A stretch of 64,000 nt of DNA from an uncultured Eubacteriales bacterium (lineage in GTDB: Bacteria; Bacillota; Clostridia; Christensenellales; Aristaeellaceae): NCBI GenBank assembly GCA_902793605.1, contig CADBEB010000005.1, positions 1 through 64,000 on the forward strand, given 5' to 3'. Of this stretch, positions 25,065 through 33,925 are shown in pieces. Position 1 is the first letter of the stretch. Each line of letters begins with the position of its first letter. The notes beneath the pieces are model-generated. The model was given only the letters and a program-made list of their open reading frames with translations. It was not told where the DNA came from and did no database searches. The position numbers and the translations under genes were made by a program.

Positions 25065-25866
25065 AAACATACTTTTCACAATCGCGTTGATCGGATACTT
25101 TATTATGACGATCATGAACTTCGCCTTTGTGATCATGAAGAAGGAAAAACTGGCCGGGACAGCAATGATCCTGCAAACAGGAATCCTTGTTTTGCATACC
25201 GCAGTTCTGGTACTGCGCGGCCTCAGTGCCAGACGCTGGCCGATGACCAACCAGTACGAGTTCGCTGTCAGCTTTGCCTGGGCGCTGTGCTTGGTTAGCC
25301 TGATCTTTATCCGGAAGTACCGCTTTCCGGTGCTGGGAGCTTTTGCGTCCCCGCTGATCCTGTTGATAATCGGATACGCCTCCATGCAAAGCCGCGAGGT
25401 GAGGGAACTGATGCCATCTCTGAGATCCAGCTGGCTGGCCTTCCATGTTTCGACGGCAATCATTGGCTACGGCGCTTTCGGTGTGGCTTTCGTGCTCGCC
25501 CTGATCTTTCTTTTCCGCAGCAGGATTAAGGAAGACGGATTCTGGGGACAGCATATTCCGCAGCCTGAAAAGCTTGACATGATCAGTTACCGCAGCGTCT
25601 CTCTGGGAATGCTCTTTTTAACGCTGACGATTCTGACAGGAGCAATCTGGGCGGAACAGGCCTGGGGCAGCTACTGGTCATGGGATCCGAAGGAGACCTG
25701 GTCTCTTGTGACCTGGATTATCTATGCGGTTTATCTGCATCTCAGACTGCGCAGGGGCTGGAAGGGTAAGGCTGCTGCCTGGTTCGCCGTGATCGGTTTT
25801 GTCTGCGTGATTTTCACCTACATCGGTGTAAACACTTTCCTGCCTGGCATTCACAGCTATGCGTAA
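25045..25866 (+). CDS. resC: Cytochrome c heme lyase subunit ResC/CcsA
   Basis: A 273-residue polytopic protein (eight spans) that handles heme with ResB. ATG 25045 follows AAAGGAGA. The heme-handling WWD signature is intact: WGSYWSWDPKETW (about 210-222). Conserved histidines flank it: His in LAFHVSTAIIGYG and a His near the C-terminal end (FLPGIHSYA). The N-terminal MTNQYEF segment is also typical of CcsA proteins. It ends the redox operon; no clear terminator is seen in the 63 bp before the next gene. Confidence 0.9.
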   Translation: MNLLQAENILFTIALIGYFIMTIMNFAFVIMKKEKLAGTAMILQTGILVLHTAVLVLRGLSARRWPMTNQYEFAVSFAWALCLVSLIFIRKYRFPVLGAFASPLILLIIGYASMQSREVRELMPSLRSSWLAFHVSTAIIGYGAFGVAFVLALIFLFRSRIKEDGFWGQHIPQPEKLDMISYRSVSLGMLFLTLTILTGAIWAEQAWGSYWSWDPKETWSLVTWIIYAVYLHLRLRRGWKGKAAAWFAVIGFVCVIFTYIGVNTFLPGIHSYA

Positions 25867-25929
25867 GAGATGAAGGTAATGGCATATTTCATAACTTGTT
25901 ACCAGTAAAGTGCACTTCAGGAGACAAAT

Positions 25930-27006
25930 ATGGATTACAAAAACCTGAAAATCACGGCCGCCACTTCGGGAATCAGGCTTATCGGGCGGATGGATCCGGA
26001 GCAGGATTCTCCTGCCCTGGACTGGACCGGAAGCGGGATCGAGTTTCGCTTCCGCGGATCTGACGTATGGGCAGAGCTGGAGGCACCGGCACGCAGTCCG
26101 ATCATGTGGATGATCGCTCTGGCTGACGGACGCCCGATAACGCGCTTCCCGGTGGAGCCAGGAATCCGGTTCTACCCGCTGTTGCTGGGTATGGAAACGG
26201 ACAAGGTACGCACGGTGACGCTGATGAAGGAGACACAGTGCATGTCGGACAACCCTGAAGCGACGGTGCTCCTGCGAAGCCTGCGCATGGCGGGCAAACT
26301 GGAGGAGCTTCCTGTGCGGGACCTGCGGATCGAATTCATCGGTGACAGTCTGACAAGCGGTGAAGGCGCGCTTGCAGCACGAAACAATGAGGAATGGGTG
26401 ACGCCCTGGTTCACCGCCCGGGGCAACTACTCATGGTATGCCTGCGAGGCACTGAACGCGGAACGCAGCATCCTGTCACAGAGCGGCGGGGGCGTATGCT
26501 GGGACTGGCAGCATGACCCGAAGAACAACATGACTGACACTTATGAATCCACAGTCGGCGTGCTGCACGGCCCCGAAGCAGAGGCACGCGGCTGCACGAA
26601 GCCATGGGACTTTGCTTCCCATCCTGCGGATATCGTCTGCATCCGTCTGCTGACTAACGACATAGCAGGAATCGGCGGGGAAGAGAACCTTGAACGAGAT
26701 CGGGAAAAGGTTTTGCAGGGCTGTATGAAACTGATCCGTAAGGTGCGGAAATTCAATCCGGGAGCGAAGATCGTGTGGATCAGGCCCGGAAGGGAATTTC
26801 ATCCGGAACTTGCGAGCGAAGCAATCAGCCTCCTGACAGCAGAGGGAATGAGGAGCCTGTTTACTTACACTCTGCCGGAGTATGAAGAAAAAGATTACGG
26901 AGCACGGGCCCACCCGAGCGCGGAGTGGAACCGTATGGCGGGGGAATTGCTGGCGGAATTCCTGAAAAGGTTGCAAGAAACATATTGTTGCGGAAAGATG
27001 TCTTGA
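25930..27006 (+). CDS. SGNH-family carbohydrate esterase (CE2-like)
   Basis: A 358-residue cytoplasmic-looking enzyme with no signal peptide; GGAG precedes the ATG at 25930. Residues about 1-125 form a beta-sandwich like the N-terminal domain of CE2 acetyl esterases (IEFRFRGSDVWAELEA). The SGNH domain (about 135-350) has the nucleophile in EFIGDSLTSGEG, the block II glycine region SQSGGG, Asn in RLLTND, and the C-terminal catalytic His in RAHPSAEWN. CE2 enzymes remove acetyl groups from xylan or glucomannan oligosaccharides. No sugar-degradation genes adjoin, so the substrate is open. Confidence 0.75.
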   Translation: MDYKNLKITAATSGIRLIGRMDPEQDSPALDWTGSGIEFRFRGSDVWAELEAPARSPIMWMIALADGRPITRFPVEPGIRFYPLLLGMETDKVRTVTLMKETQCMSDNPEATVLLRSLRMAGKLEELPVRDLRIEFIGDSLTSGEGALAARNNEEWVTPWFTARGNYSWYACEALNAERSILSQSGGGVCWDWQHDPKNNMTDTYESTVGVLHGPEAEARGCTKPWDFASHPADIVCIRLLTNDIAGIGGEENLERDREKVLQGCMKLIRKVRKFNPGAKIVWIRPGREFHPELASEAISLLTAEGMRSLFTYTLPEYEEKDYGARAHPSAEWNRMAGELLAEFLKRLQETYCCGKMS

Positions 27007-27016
27007 CCGGTATAAT
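26988..27016 (+). promoter_or_regulatory. Promoter of the FMN/FAD flavoprotein gene
   Basis: TTGCGG (26988-26993) and a perfect TATAAT (27011-27016) are 17 bp apart, overlapping the end of the esterase gene; leader about 47 nt. Confidence 0.65.
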
Positions 27017-27069
27017 TAATACTAGAAGGAACAAACTTTCCGACCGGACAATCGAACAGGAGGGCCTCC

Positions 27070-28827
27070 ATGAAAAAACTGATTTGTGTATTGATTTCCC
27101 TGATGATGCTCCTCGGGGCATCCGCCTGTGCGGAACCGGCTCCGGCGGAGAAGCTGTTTACTCCCGGCACCTATTCCGCAGAGGCGCAGGGAATCTTCGT
27201 TCCCGTCAAAGTACAGGTCACGGTGACTGAGAACGAGATCACTTCCGTGCTGATCGATGCCACCGGTGAAACGCCCGAGCTGGGCGGCACGGCAGCCGGA
27301 ACGCTGGCGGAGTCGATCCTGAACGCGCAAACCCCGAACGTGGATGCCATGAGCGGCGCCACTGTAACCAGTAAGGCGATCATTGCGGCTGCGACCGACG
27401 CGCTTCAGCAGGCCGGCGCCGATATTGCCACCCTGGACGCGCAGCGGAAGGATACCGGCGCAGGCACCGGAGAAAAGGAAGAAAAGATCGTTGATACCGA
27501 GATTGTGATTATCGGTGCGGGCGGTGCCGGCATGACGGCGGCGATCATGGCCAAGCAGGAAGGGAAGGATTTCGTCCTGCTGGAGAAGATGCCTTATGCC
27601 GGCGGCAATACTACGAAAGCAACCGGCGGTATGAACGCCGCCGAGACTCACTACCAGAAGGAGCAGGGAATTGAGGATTCCAAGGCGCTCTTCGCGGCCG
27701 ATACCATGAAGGGCGGCCATGCGCTGAACGATCCGGAGCTTGTAGCCGAACTGGCCAACAGCTCGTCCGACGCGATCGACTGGCTCGATACCATCGGCGC
27801 GGCCCTGCCGAAGATTTCTTTCTCCGGCGGGGCTTCCGTGAACCGGATCCATGCGCCGGAGGATGGCTCCGGTGTCGGCGGCTTCCTGGTGGAACATTTT
27901 TCCGCCAAACTGGAGGAACTGGGCGTCAGTATCCTGTACAACACCGCCGCAACCGAGCTGATGGTCGATGCGGAGGGAAAGATCTGCGGCGTGAAGGCGG
28001 AAGGCAAGGACGCGAACTACGTCTTCAACTGTAAGGCGGTCATCCTGGCGACCGGCGGCTTTGGCGCCAACGAGGAAATGTACACCCAGTACCGGCCCGA
28101 CCTGAAGGGTACCGTGACTACCAACGCGCCTGGTGCGACCGGCGACGGCATTCTGATGGCGCAGGCCCTGGGGGCGGATCTGGTTGATATTGAGCAGATC
28201 CAGCTTCATCCGACCGTGGAGCAGAGCACATCGATGCTGATCACCGAATCCGTCCGGGGCGACGGCGCGATCCTGGTGAACCAGAAGGGCGAACGTTTCA
28301 CCAACGAGCTGCTGACCCGTGACGCGGTCTCCGCTGCCGAACTGGAGCAGGAAGGGCAGTATGCCTGGATTATCTTCGACCAGAACCTGCGGGACCACCT
28401 GAAGGCGATCGAGAAGTACGTTAAGGCAAACCTGACCAAGCAGGGCGATACGATCGAAGCCCTTGCGGCAGAGCTGGAGATCGATCCGGCGACGCTTGCC
28501 AAGACGCTCAGCGACTGGAACGAGATCGTGAAGAACCAGCGGGATACGCAGTTCGGCCGCACCACCGGCATGAACGCCGACCTGACTACCGCGCCGTACT
28601 ATGCGATCAAGGTTGCTCCCGGCATCCACCATACGATGGGCGGCATCAGGATCGATACGAAAGCCCAGGTCATTAATACTGAAGGCAAGCCGATTCCCGG
28701 CCTCTTCGCAGCAGGTGAAGTCTGCGGCGGCGTTCACGGCGGAAACCGCCTGGGCGGCAACGCGGTGGCGGATATTGTGATCTTCGGCCGCATCGCAGCG
28801 CAGAGCGCGTTTGACTACCTCAAGTAA
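27070..28827 (+). CDS. Exported FMN_bind / FAD_binding_2 flavoprotein (fumarate-reductase-like)
   Basis: A 585-residue exported reductase. ATG 27070 has ACAGGAGG upstream. The signal peptide ends near ASAC (possible lipobox, Cys20). An FMN_bind domain (about 30-118) has the attachment motif DAMSGAT with Thr98. The flavoprotein domain begins with the dinucleotide fold EIVIIGAGGAGMTAA (about 138-155) and has GGNTTKATGGMNA and the C-terminal HHTMGGIRID and GGNRLGGNAVADIV motifs of fumarate/urocanate/methacrylate reductases. These proteins reduce an unsaturated acid outside the membrane using electrons delivered through covalent FMN; the acceptor cannot be assigned. It is monocistronic and is the second extracytoplasmic flavin reductase here. 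Confidence 0.88.
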   Translation: MKKLICVLISLMMLLGASACAEPAPAEKLFTPGTYSAEAQGIFVPVKVQVTVTENEITSVLIDATGETPELGGTAAGTLAESILNAQTPNVDAMSGATVTSKAIIAAATDALQQAGADIATLDAQRKDTGAGTGEKEEKIVDTEIVIIGAGGAGMTAAIMAKQEGKDFVLLEKMPYAGGNTTKATGGMNAAETHYQKEQGIEDSKALFAADTMKGGHALNDPELVAELANSSSDAIDWLDTIGAALPKISFSGGASVNRIHAPEDGSGVGGFLVEHFSAKLEELGVSILYNTAATELMVDAEGKICGVKAEGKDANYVFNCKAVILATGGFGANEEMYTQYRPDLKGTVTTNAPGATGDGILMAQALGADLVDIEQIQLHPTVEQSTSMLITESVRGDGAILVNQKGERFTNELLTRDAVSAAELEQEGQYAWIIFDQNLRDHLKAIEKYVKANLTKQGDTIEALAAELEIDPATLAKTLSDWNEIVKNQRDTQFGRTTGMNADLTTAPYYAIKVAPGIHHTMGGIRIDTKAQVINTEGKPIPGLFAAGEVCGGVHGGNRLGGNAVADIVIFGRIAAQSAFDYLK

Positions 28828-28846
28828 ACTTTCATTTCAGCCCTTT

Positions 28847-28873
28847 CGGCGTAGCTTCGGCTACGCCGTTTTT
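28847..28873 (+). terminator. Terminator of the FMN/FAD flavoprotein gene
   Basis: A perfect 9-bp stem with a TTCG tetraloop (28847-28855, loop 28856-28859, 28860-28868) is followed by five T. Its tail is duplicated just downstream (see the repeat entry). Confidence 0.9.
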
Positions 28874-28908
28874 GGCAGGAACAAGTTACGCCGTTTTTTG
28901 GCAGGAAC
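28862..28908 (+). repeat. Short tandem duplication of the terminator tail
   Basis: The sequence TACGCCGTTTTTGGCAGGAA at 28862 recurs at 28887 with one extra T, giving two copies of about 21-22 bp separated by 4 bp. Confidence 0.8.
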
Positions 28909-28913
28909 TGACA

Positions 28914-28942
28914 TTGACATTTGCTGTGGTTTCCTGTAGAGT
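28914..28942 (+). promoter_or_regulatory. Promoter of gpmI
   Basis: A perfect TTGACA (28914-28919) and TAGAGT (28937-28942), spacer 17 bp. The leader of about 70 nt contains an 8-bp perfect hairpin (28964-28971 with 28976-28983). Confidence 0.75.
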
Positions 28943-29018
28943 TTACAAGGTTAGAGAAACTTTCCGCGGAGGATGCTCCGCGGGGATTGAAAGATTTAAA
29001 ACAGGAGGAATACCCGGT

Positions 29019-30599
29019 ATGAAAAAACCTGTTGTACTGGTAGTCATGGACGGTGTAGGCGAATCGTCCGAAGAACTCGGAAACATGGTCATGAAGGCGA
29101 CGACGCCGACTCTGGACGAACTGAAGGCCAATGATCCCTTCCGGATCATCAAGGCGCACGGTACGGCTGTCGGCCTGCCTTCGGACGACGATATGGGCAA
29201 CAGCGAAGTCGGTCATAACGCACTGGGCTGCGGCCAGATCTATTCCCAGGGCGCCAAGCTGGTGAATGAATCGATCGAGTCCGGCGCGATTTACGCGTCC
29301 GAAACCTGGAAGGAACTGGTTTCCGGCGCCAAGGCCGCGAACGGCGCGCTGCATTTCATCGGCCTGCTGAGCGACGGCAACGTCCACAGCAATATCGGCC
29401 ATCTGCTGGCCATGCTGAAGGAAGCCAAGAAGGAAGGCATCCCTAAGTGCCGCGTTCATATCCTGCTGGACGGCCGTGATGTGCCCGCCACCTCGGCCCT
29501 GGATTATGTGGACCAGCTGGAGAATACGCTGACCGATCTGAACGACGCGTCTTTTGACGGCCGGATCGCTTCCGGCGGCGGCCGTATGCAGATCACCATG
29601 GACCGGTACCAGGCAAACTGGGGTATGGTTGAAAAGGGATGGAACATCCATGTACACGGCGAAGGTCGTACCTTCGCATCTGCCCGGGAAGCGATCGAAA
29701 CCTACCGCAATGAGCAGCCCGGCGTCATCGACCAGGATCTGCCCGGTTTCGTGATTGCGGAGAACGGCGCGCCTGTCGGTCCCATGAAGGACGGGGACAG
29801 CGTGATCCTCTTCAACTTCCGCGGCGACCGTGCCCTGGAGCTTTCCATGGCCTTTGACGGCGATGCTTCCTTCGACAAGTTTGACCGGGGCGCGGTCCCG
29901 CAGGTGAAATATGCCGGCATGCTGGAGTATGACGGCGACCTGCACATTCCTCATAAGTACCTGGTGAATCCGCCTCAGATCCGCCACACGCTGACGGAAC
30001 TGCTCGTGGAGAACGGCATCAACGAATATGCCTGCTCCGAAACGCAGAAGTACGGCCATGTGACCTACTTCTGGAACGGCAACCGGAGCGAGAAGTTCAG
30101 CGAAGAGCTGGAGACCTGGGAGGAAGTTCCCTCCGATGTGCGCTCCTTTGACGAATGCCCCTGGATGAAGGGCACCGAGATCGCTGATCTGGTGATTGCG
30201 GCCATCGAGAGCGGCAAGTACGGCTTTATCCGCTGTAACTTCCCCAACGGCGATATGGTCGGCCATACCGGCAATCTGTATGCCACGGAGATCGCGGTGG
30301 AAACCGTTGACCTGGAGCTGACCCGGATCCGCAAGGCCTGCGATGAGCACGGCTGCATCCTCGTTGTGACCGCCGACCACGGTAACAGCGACCAGATGCT
30401 GGAGAAAAACAAGAAGGGCGTGGTTTCCGTCCGTACCGCGCACAGCCTGCGGCCGGTGCCCTTCATTATCCATGATCCGGACGAGCGGCATGAGATGGAT
30501 ACGGAAAGTCCCTTCGGCCTGGCGAATGTCGCCCCCACGGTCGTGGAACTGCTGGGGTTAAAGCCCTATGACTGCTGGGAAAAATCCATGCTGAAATGA
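29019..30599 (+). CDS. gpmI: 2,3-bisphosphoglycerate-independent phosphoglycerate mutase
   Basis: A 526-residue cytoplasmic glycolytic enzyme that interconverts 3- and 2-phosphoglycerate through a phosphoserine intermediate and two Mn ions. ATG 29019 follows CAGGAGGA; upstream in-frame sequence is noncoding leader. It opens with the alkaline-phosphatase-superfamily metal motif VVLVVMDGVGES; the nucleophile Ser is in DDDMGNSEVGHNALG; later metal ligands are in FNFRGDRALE, NGDMVGHTGN and TADHGNSDQM. Length is typical. It has its own promoter; the psuK gene begins 58 bp downstream after a GC-rich hairpin. Confidence 0.95.
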   Translation: MKKPVVLVVMDGVGESSEELGNMVMKATTPTLDELKANDPFRIIKAHGTAVGLPSDDDMGNSEVGHNALGCGQIYSQGAKLVNESIESGAIYASETWKELVSGAKAANGALHFIGLLSDGNVHSNIGHLLAMLKEAKKEGIPKCRVHILLDGRDVPATSALDYVDQLENTLTDLNDASFDGRIASGGGRMQITMDRYQANWGMVEKGWNIHVHGEGRTFASAREAIETYRNEQPGVIDQDLPGFVIAENGAPVGPMKDGDSVILFNFRGDRALELSMAFDGDASFDKFDRGAVPQVKYAGMLEYDGDLHIPHKYLVNPPQIRHTLTELLVENGINEYACSETQKYGHVTYFWNGNRSEKFSEELETWEEVPSDVRSFDECPWMKGTEIADLVIAAIESGKYGFIRCNFPNGDMVGHTGNLYATEIAVETVDLELTRIRKACDEHGCILVVTADHGNSDQMLEKNKKGVVSVRTAHSLRPVPFIIHDPDERHEMDTESPFGLANVAPTVVELLGLKPYDCWEKSMLK

Positions 30600-30608
30600 T
30601 CAACGGGG

Positions 30609-30631
30609 CAGCCGGGCATTGCGCCCGGCTG
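30609..30631 (+). terminator. Hairpin after gpmI, weak terminator
   Basis: CAGCCGGGC (30609-30617) pairs with GCCCGGCTG (30623-30631) around ATTGC. The following TCCGTCTGTCTGT is only moderately T-rich, so read-through into psuK is possible. Confidence 0.4.
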
Positions 30632-30657
30632 TCCGTCTGTCTGTGGAGGGAAGCGCC

Positions 30658-31650
30658 GTGAGCCTTTATGCATCCGCCGGGCCTTACAGGAGCAGGCCGG
30701 TCTTTGACCGCGGTACGCTGCTGCGTACCGAAGGGCCTGTTTTTGTTGTCGGTGCGGTGAACATGGATATTTCGGGCACGCCGGCTGCAGAGCTCCGCAC
30801 CGGTGATTCGAATCCCGGCAGGGTGGCTCTGTCCCCGGGCGGTGTCGGGCGGAATATTGCGGAGAACCTGCGCCTGCTCGGACGGAAGGTTTCTCTGGTC
30901 ACCATCATGGGGGAGGACACCTATGGGGAAGTGATCCGGGAACAGTGCAGGAACGCGGGAATCGATCTGCAGTTCAGTTTTACCGATCCCCTGGGACGCA
31001 CCTCAACCTATCTGTGCGTGAATGAGCAGGACGGTGATGTGCACGCTGCGATTGCGGACATGAACATCTATGAGCAGCTGACACCGGAAAAACTGGAGCC
31101 GCTGCTGCCGGTCCTCAACAAAGGCGCTATGCTGATCGCTGACGCGAACCTGCCAGAGGAAACACTGGCCTGGCTTGCACAGCGTATCACGATCCCGATG
31201 GCGGCGGACCCGGTTTCCTGCGCCAAGGCGGAACGCCTCCGACCGCTGCTCCCGAAGCTGACACTGCTTAAGCCCAACGTGCCGGAAACGGAACTGCTGA
31301 CCGGCATGGAGATCCGCGGGAACGGGGACCTGGGCCGGGCGGCGGACGCTCTGCACCGCATGGGTGTCCGGCGAGTGTATATTTCCCTCGGCGGCCGCGG
31401 TGTCTGGGCAGATGATGTGCGGGAAGGCGGGGAACTGATCCCCTGCTTCCCCGGGGTGATCGTGAATACCACCGGCTGCGGGGACGCGTTTGTTGCTGCT
31501 GCCGCAGATGCTTTTCTCAGCGGGCTTGGTACGCTGGAGGCGGCGAGGAGGGCCCTGGCGGCTTCGGCCGTTTGCGCTTCAGACGGCGCCGCTGTCAATC
31601 CCCGGCTGAGCCGGGAAGCCGTCGACCTGAAGGTCAGCGGGATGATATAA
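30658..31650 (+). CDS. psuK: PfkB-family kinase, probable pseudouridine kinase
   Basis: A 330-residue ribokinase-family enzyme. The GTG at 30658 has GGAGGG seven bases upstream; in-frame codons before it carry no start signal. The family's first signature is in VALSPGGVGRNIAENL and the second, with the catalytic Asp, is NTTGCGDAFVAAAADAFL. The N-terminal VFVVGAVNMDISGTP is characteristic of pseudouridine kinases. The gene directly downstream is psuG, so the substrate is most likely pseudouridine, phosphorylated at the 5' position before cleavage. Without psuG the sugar specificity would be open. Confidence 0.85.
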   Translation: MSLYASAGPYRSRPVFDRGTLLRTEGPVFVVGAVNMDISGTPAAELRTGDSNPGRVALSPGGVGRNIAENLRLLGRKVSLVTIMGEDTYGEVIREQCRNAGIDLQFSFTDPLGRTSTYLCVNEQDGDVHAAIADMNIYEQLTPEKLEPLLPVLNKGAMLIADANLPEETLAWLAQRITIPMAADPVSCAKAERLRPLLPKLTLLKPNVPETELLTGMEIRGNGDLGRAADALHRMGVRRVYISLGGRGVWADDVREGGELIPCFPGVIVNTTGCGDAFVAAAADAFLSGLGTLEAARRALAASAVCASDGAAVNPRLSREAVDLKVSGMI

Positions 31651-31664
31651 AGGAGTGAAAGAAA

Positions 31665-32585
31665 ATGAACGATCTGAAGAAATACCTGTCTGTATCCGCG
31701 GAGGTGCAGGAAGCTCTGGCTGCGGAGAAGCCCGTTGTGGCCCTGGAGTCTACGATCATCTCTCACGGCATGCCCTATCCGCAGAATGTGGAGACCGCCC
31801 TGAACGTGGAAAAGATCATCCGGGAGAGCGGGGCTGTGCCGGCCACGATTGCAATCATTCAGGGAAAGATCACGGTAGGCTGCTCTCCGGAACAGATCGA
31901 GTACCTGGGGAAAAAGGGCCTTGCAGTGACCAAGGCCAGCCGGCGCGACCTGCCGGTGCTGCTGATGCGCGGGGAGGACGGGGCGACTACCGTGACAACG
32001 ACCATGATCGGCGCGGCACTGGCCGGTATCCGCGTGTTTGCGACCGGCGGGATCGGCGGCGTGCACCGCGGCGCAGAAAAGACCATGGACATTTCTGCAG
32101 ACCTGGAGGAGCTGGCACAGACGCCGGTACTGGTCGTCTGCGCAGGCGCTAAGAGCATCCTGGACCTGGGACTGACCCTTGAATACCTGGAGACCCGCGG
32201 CGTTCCGGTGATCGGCTACGGCACGGAAGAACTGCCGGCCTTCTATACCCGGAAATCAGGGTTCAGGGTCGACTACCGTCTCGATACGCCGAAGGAGATT
32301 GCCGATGCTTTCCGGGTAAAACTGGACTGCGGCCTGCGGGGCGGCATGCTGGTGACCAATCCGATCCCGGAAGAATACTCGATGGATCCGGACTATATCA
32401 ATCAGAATATTGACGAAGCCATTGCCGAGTGTGAACGGCTCGGTATCCACGGCAAGGAGACTACACCGTACCTGCTGGACAAGATCCAGAAGCTGACCGG
32501 CGGGGATTCCCTGAAGGCGAATATCCAGCTCGTGTTCAACAACGCGAAACTGGGTGCGCAGATATCGGCGGAACTGTGCAAATAA
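31665..32585 (+). CDS. psuG: Pseudouridine-5'-phosphate glycosidase
   Basis: A 306-residue cytoplasmic enzyme that cleaves the C-C glycosidic bond of pseudouridine 5'-phosphate to uracil and ribose 5-phosphate. Family blocks are PVVALESTIISHGMPYPQN at the N-terminus, the ASRRDLP and TTVTTTMIGA stretches, VFATGGIGGVHRGAE and VVCAGAKSILDLG, which carries the catalytic Lys. Length matches the family. RBS AAAGGAG precedes it, 14 bp after psuK. The pair recycles modified nucleosides from RNA turnover. A strong terminator follows. Confidence 0.95.
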   Translation: MNDLKKYLSVSAEVQEALAAEKPVVALESTIISHGMPYPQNVETALNVEKIIRESGAVPATIAIIQGKITVGCSPEQIEYLGKKGLAVTKASRRDLPVLLMRGEDGATTVTTTMIGAALAGIRVFATGGIGGVHRGAEKTMDISADLEELAQTPVLVVCAGAKSILDLGLTLEYLETRGVPVIGYGTEELPAFYTRKSGFRVDYRLDTPKEIADAFRVKLDCGLRGGMLVTNPIPEEYSMDPDYINQNIDEAIAECERLGIHGKETTPYLLDKIQKLTGGDSLKANIQLVFNNAKLGAQISAELCK

Positions 32586-32601
32586 ACGACGCATAATAAA
32601 A

Positions 32602-32638
32602 CCCGCGGCGAAAAGAATCCGCCGCGGGCTTTGGTTTT
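32602..32638. terminator. Bidirectional terminator between psuG and the oxidoreductase operon
   Basis: CCCGCGGC (32602-32609) pairs with GCCGCGGG (32621-32628). CTTTGGTTTT follows on the plus side; a run of A in front gives T on the minus side. Confidence 0.8.
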
Positions 32639-32645
32639 ATACGGG

Positions 32646-33182
32646 TTATCTGACTGCTTCCGCTCCGCGTTCCATCGCCTGCCGGTTGATAGGCAGGAGG
32701 TGCTCCTTCTTCGGCCCGAAGGTCGCCTTCAGGGCTTCCATGGCGGAGTCAATGGAGATGACCCCGGTCTTCGCGATAATCGCGCCGAGCATGACCATAT
32801 TGGCCGTGCGGGAATTCCCGAGCTGTTCGGCGATGCCGTTGCAGTCCACGGGGATCGCGGTGATATCTTCCCGATCCGGGGTGATATCGATCAGGGAGGA
32901 ATTGTACAGCATGATGCCGCCCTTTTCCATCGCGGGGGTGAACTTGATCATACTTGGCTTATTCATGATGACGGCGATCGGGATTTCTGTTACCAGGGGG
33001 GATCCGATCGGTTCGTCAGAGATGACGACGGCACAGTTGGCTTCGCCGCCGCGCATTTCCGGTCCATAGGAAGGCATCCAGGAGACGTTCATCCCTTCAT
33101 GCATGGCGGCTTTGGCCAGCAGCTGACCGATCAGCAGCACGCCCTGTCCGCCGAAACCGGCGATCAGAAACTGAGCTTCCAT
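32646..33182 (-). CDS. 2-oxoacid:ferredoxin oxidoreductase, gamma subunit
   Basis: A 178-residue subunit of a four-subunit 2-oxoacid:ferredoxin oxidoreductase. The glycine-rich opening FLIAGFGGQGVLLIGQLLA and the PSYGPEMRGGEANC motif are diagnostic of the gamma (POR_C) domain, which helps bind coenzyme A. It is last in the minus-strand order delta-alpha-beta-gamma and begins 3 bp after beta. Specificity (2-oxoglutarate or branched-chain 2-oxoacids) cannot be decided from this subunit. Confidence 0.92.
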   Translation of the reverse strand: MEAQFLIAGFGGQGVLLIGQLLAKAAMHEGMNVSWMPSYGPEMRGGEANCAVVISDEPIGSPLVTEIPIAVIMNKPSMIKFTPAMEKGGIMLYNSSLIDITPDREDITAIPVDCNGIAEQLGNSRTANMVMLGAIIAKTGVISIDSAMEALKATFGPKKEHLLPINRQAMERGAEAVR

Positions 33183-33185
33183 GGA

Positions 33186-33923
33186 TTACTCCACCTCCTT
33201 TTTCACACCCAGCGGATACTGGGGGATCATATTGGCTTCCAACCACTTGAGGGCCTCCTGCGGTGTCATGCCCCAGTTGGTGGGACAGGCGGACAGCACT
33301 TCCACCATGGAGAAACCCTTCCCGGCGATCTGTGTTTCGAAGGCTTTTTTGATGGATTTCTTTGCGTCCATGATGTGCTTCACATCGTGCACGGAAACGC
33401 GGGAGATATAGGCGGGGCCGTCCAGCGTGGCGAGCATCTCGCTCATCCGGATCGGATAGCCGCAGAGCCTGGGATCCCGGCCGTAGGGGGAGGTGGTGGT
33501 CACCTGGCCCGGCAGGGTGGTCGGGGCCATCTGGCCACCGGTCATGCCGTAGATGGCATTGTTCACGAAGATCACGGTGATGTTCTCTCCGCGGGTGGCG
33601 GCATGGGTGATCTCGGCCGCGCCGATGGAGGCCAGGTCGCCGTCGCCCTGGTAGGTGAAGACGATGTTGGAGGGGTTCACCCGCTTGCAGCCGGTCGCAA
33701 CGGCAGGCGCGCGGCCGTGGGCTGCTTCCATCATGTCACAGTTGAAATAGTCGTAGGCAAACACCGCGCAGCCCACCGGCGCGATCCCGATGGTCTTTTC
33801 CTGAATGTCCAGCTCGTCGATGGCTTCTGCCACGAGGCGGTGGATGATGCCGTGGGTGCAGCCGGGGCAATAATGCAGCGGCTTGTCGGTTAGCAGTTTT
33901 GTCTTTTCATACACCACAGCCAT
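33186..33923 (-). CDS. 2-oxoacid:ferredoxin oxidoreductase, beta subunit (thiamine diphosphate)
   Basis: A 245-residue subunit holding thiamine diphosphate and, in this enzyme class, a 4Fe-4S cluster. The start at 33923 has AAAGGAGGGG upstream; the open frame extends further but overlaps alpha. Motifs: [15 protein letters not shown] with cluster-type cysteines, and the ThDP motif [12 protein letters not shown] running to [13 protein letters not shown]. It catalyses oxidative decarboxylation with ferredoxin as acceptor, so this complex can feed the Rnf system. Confidence 0.93.
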   Translation of the reverse strand: MAVVYEKTKLLTDKPLHYCPGCTHGIIHRLVAEAIDELDIQEKTIGIAPVGCAVFAYDYFNCDMMEAAHGRAPAVATGCKRVNPSNIVFTYQGDGDLASIGAAEITHAATRGENITVIFVNNAIYGMTGGQMAPTTLPGQVTTTSPYGRDPRLCGYPIRMSEMLATLDGPAYISRVSVHDVKHIMDAKKSIKKAFETQIAGKGFSMVEVLSACPTNWGMTPQEALKWLEANMIPQYPLGVKKEVE

Positions 33924-33925
33924 GA

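Noticed and set aside
30785..30815. TTCGAATCC resembling a tRNA T-arm
   Set aside because: It lies in the psuK coding sequence and no acceptor, D or anticodon arms can be formed around it.
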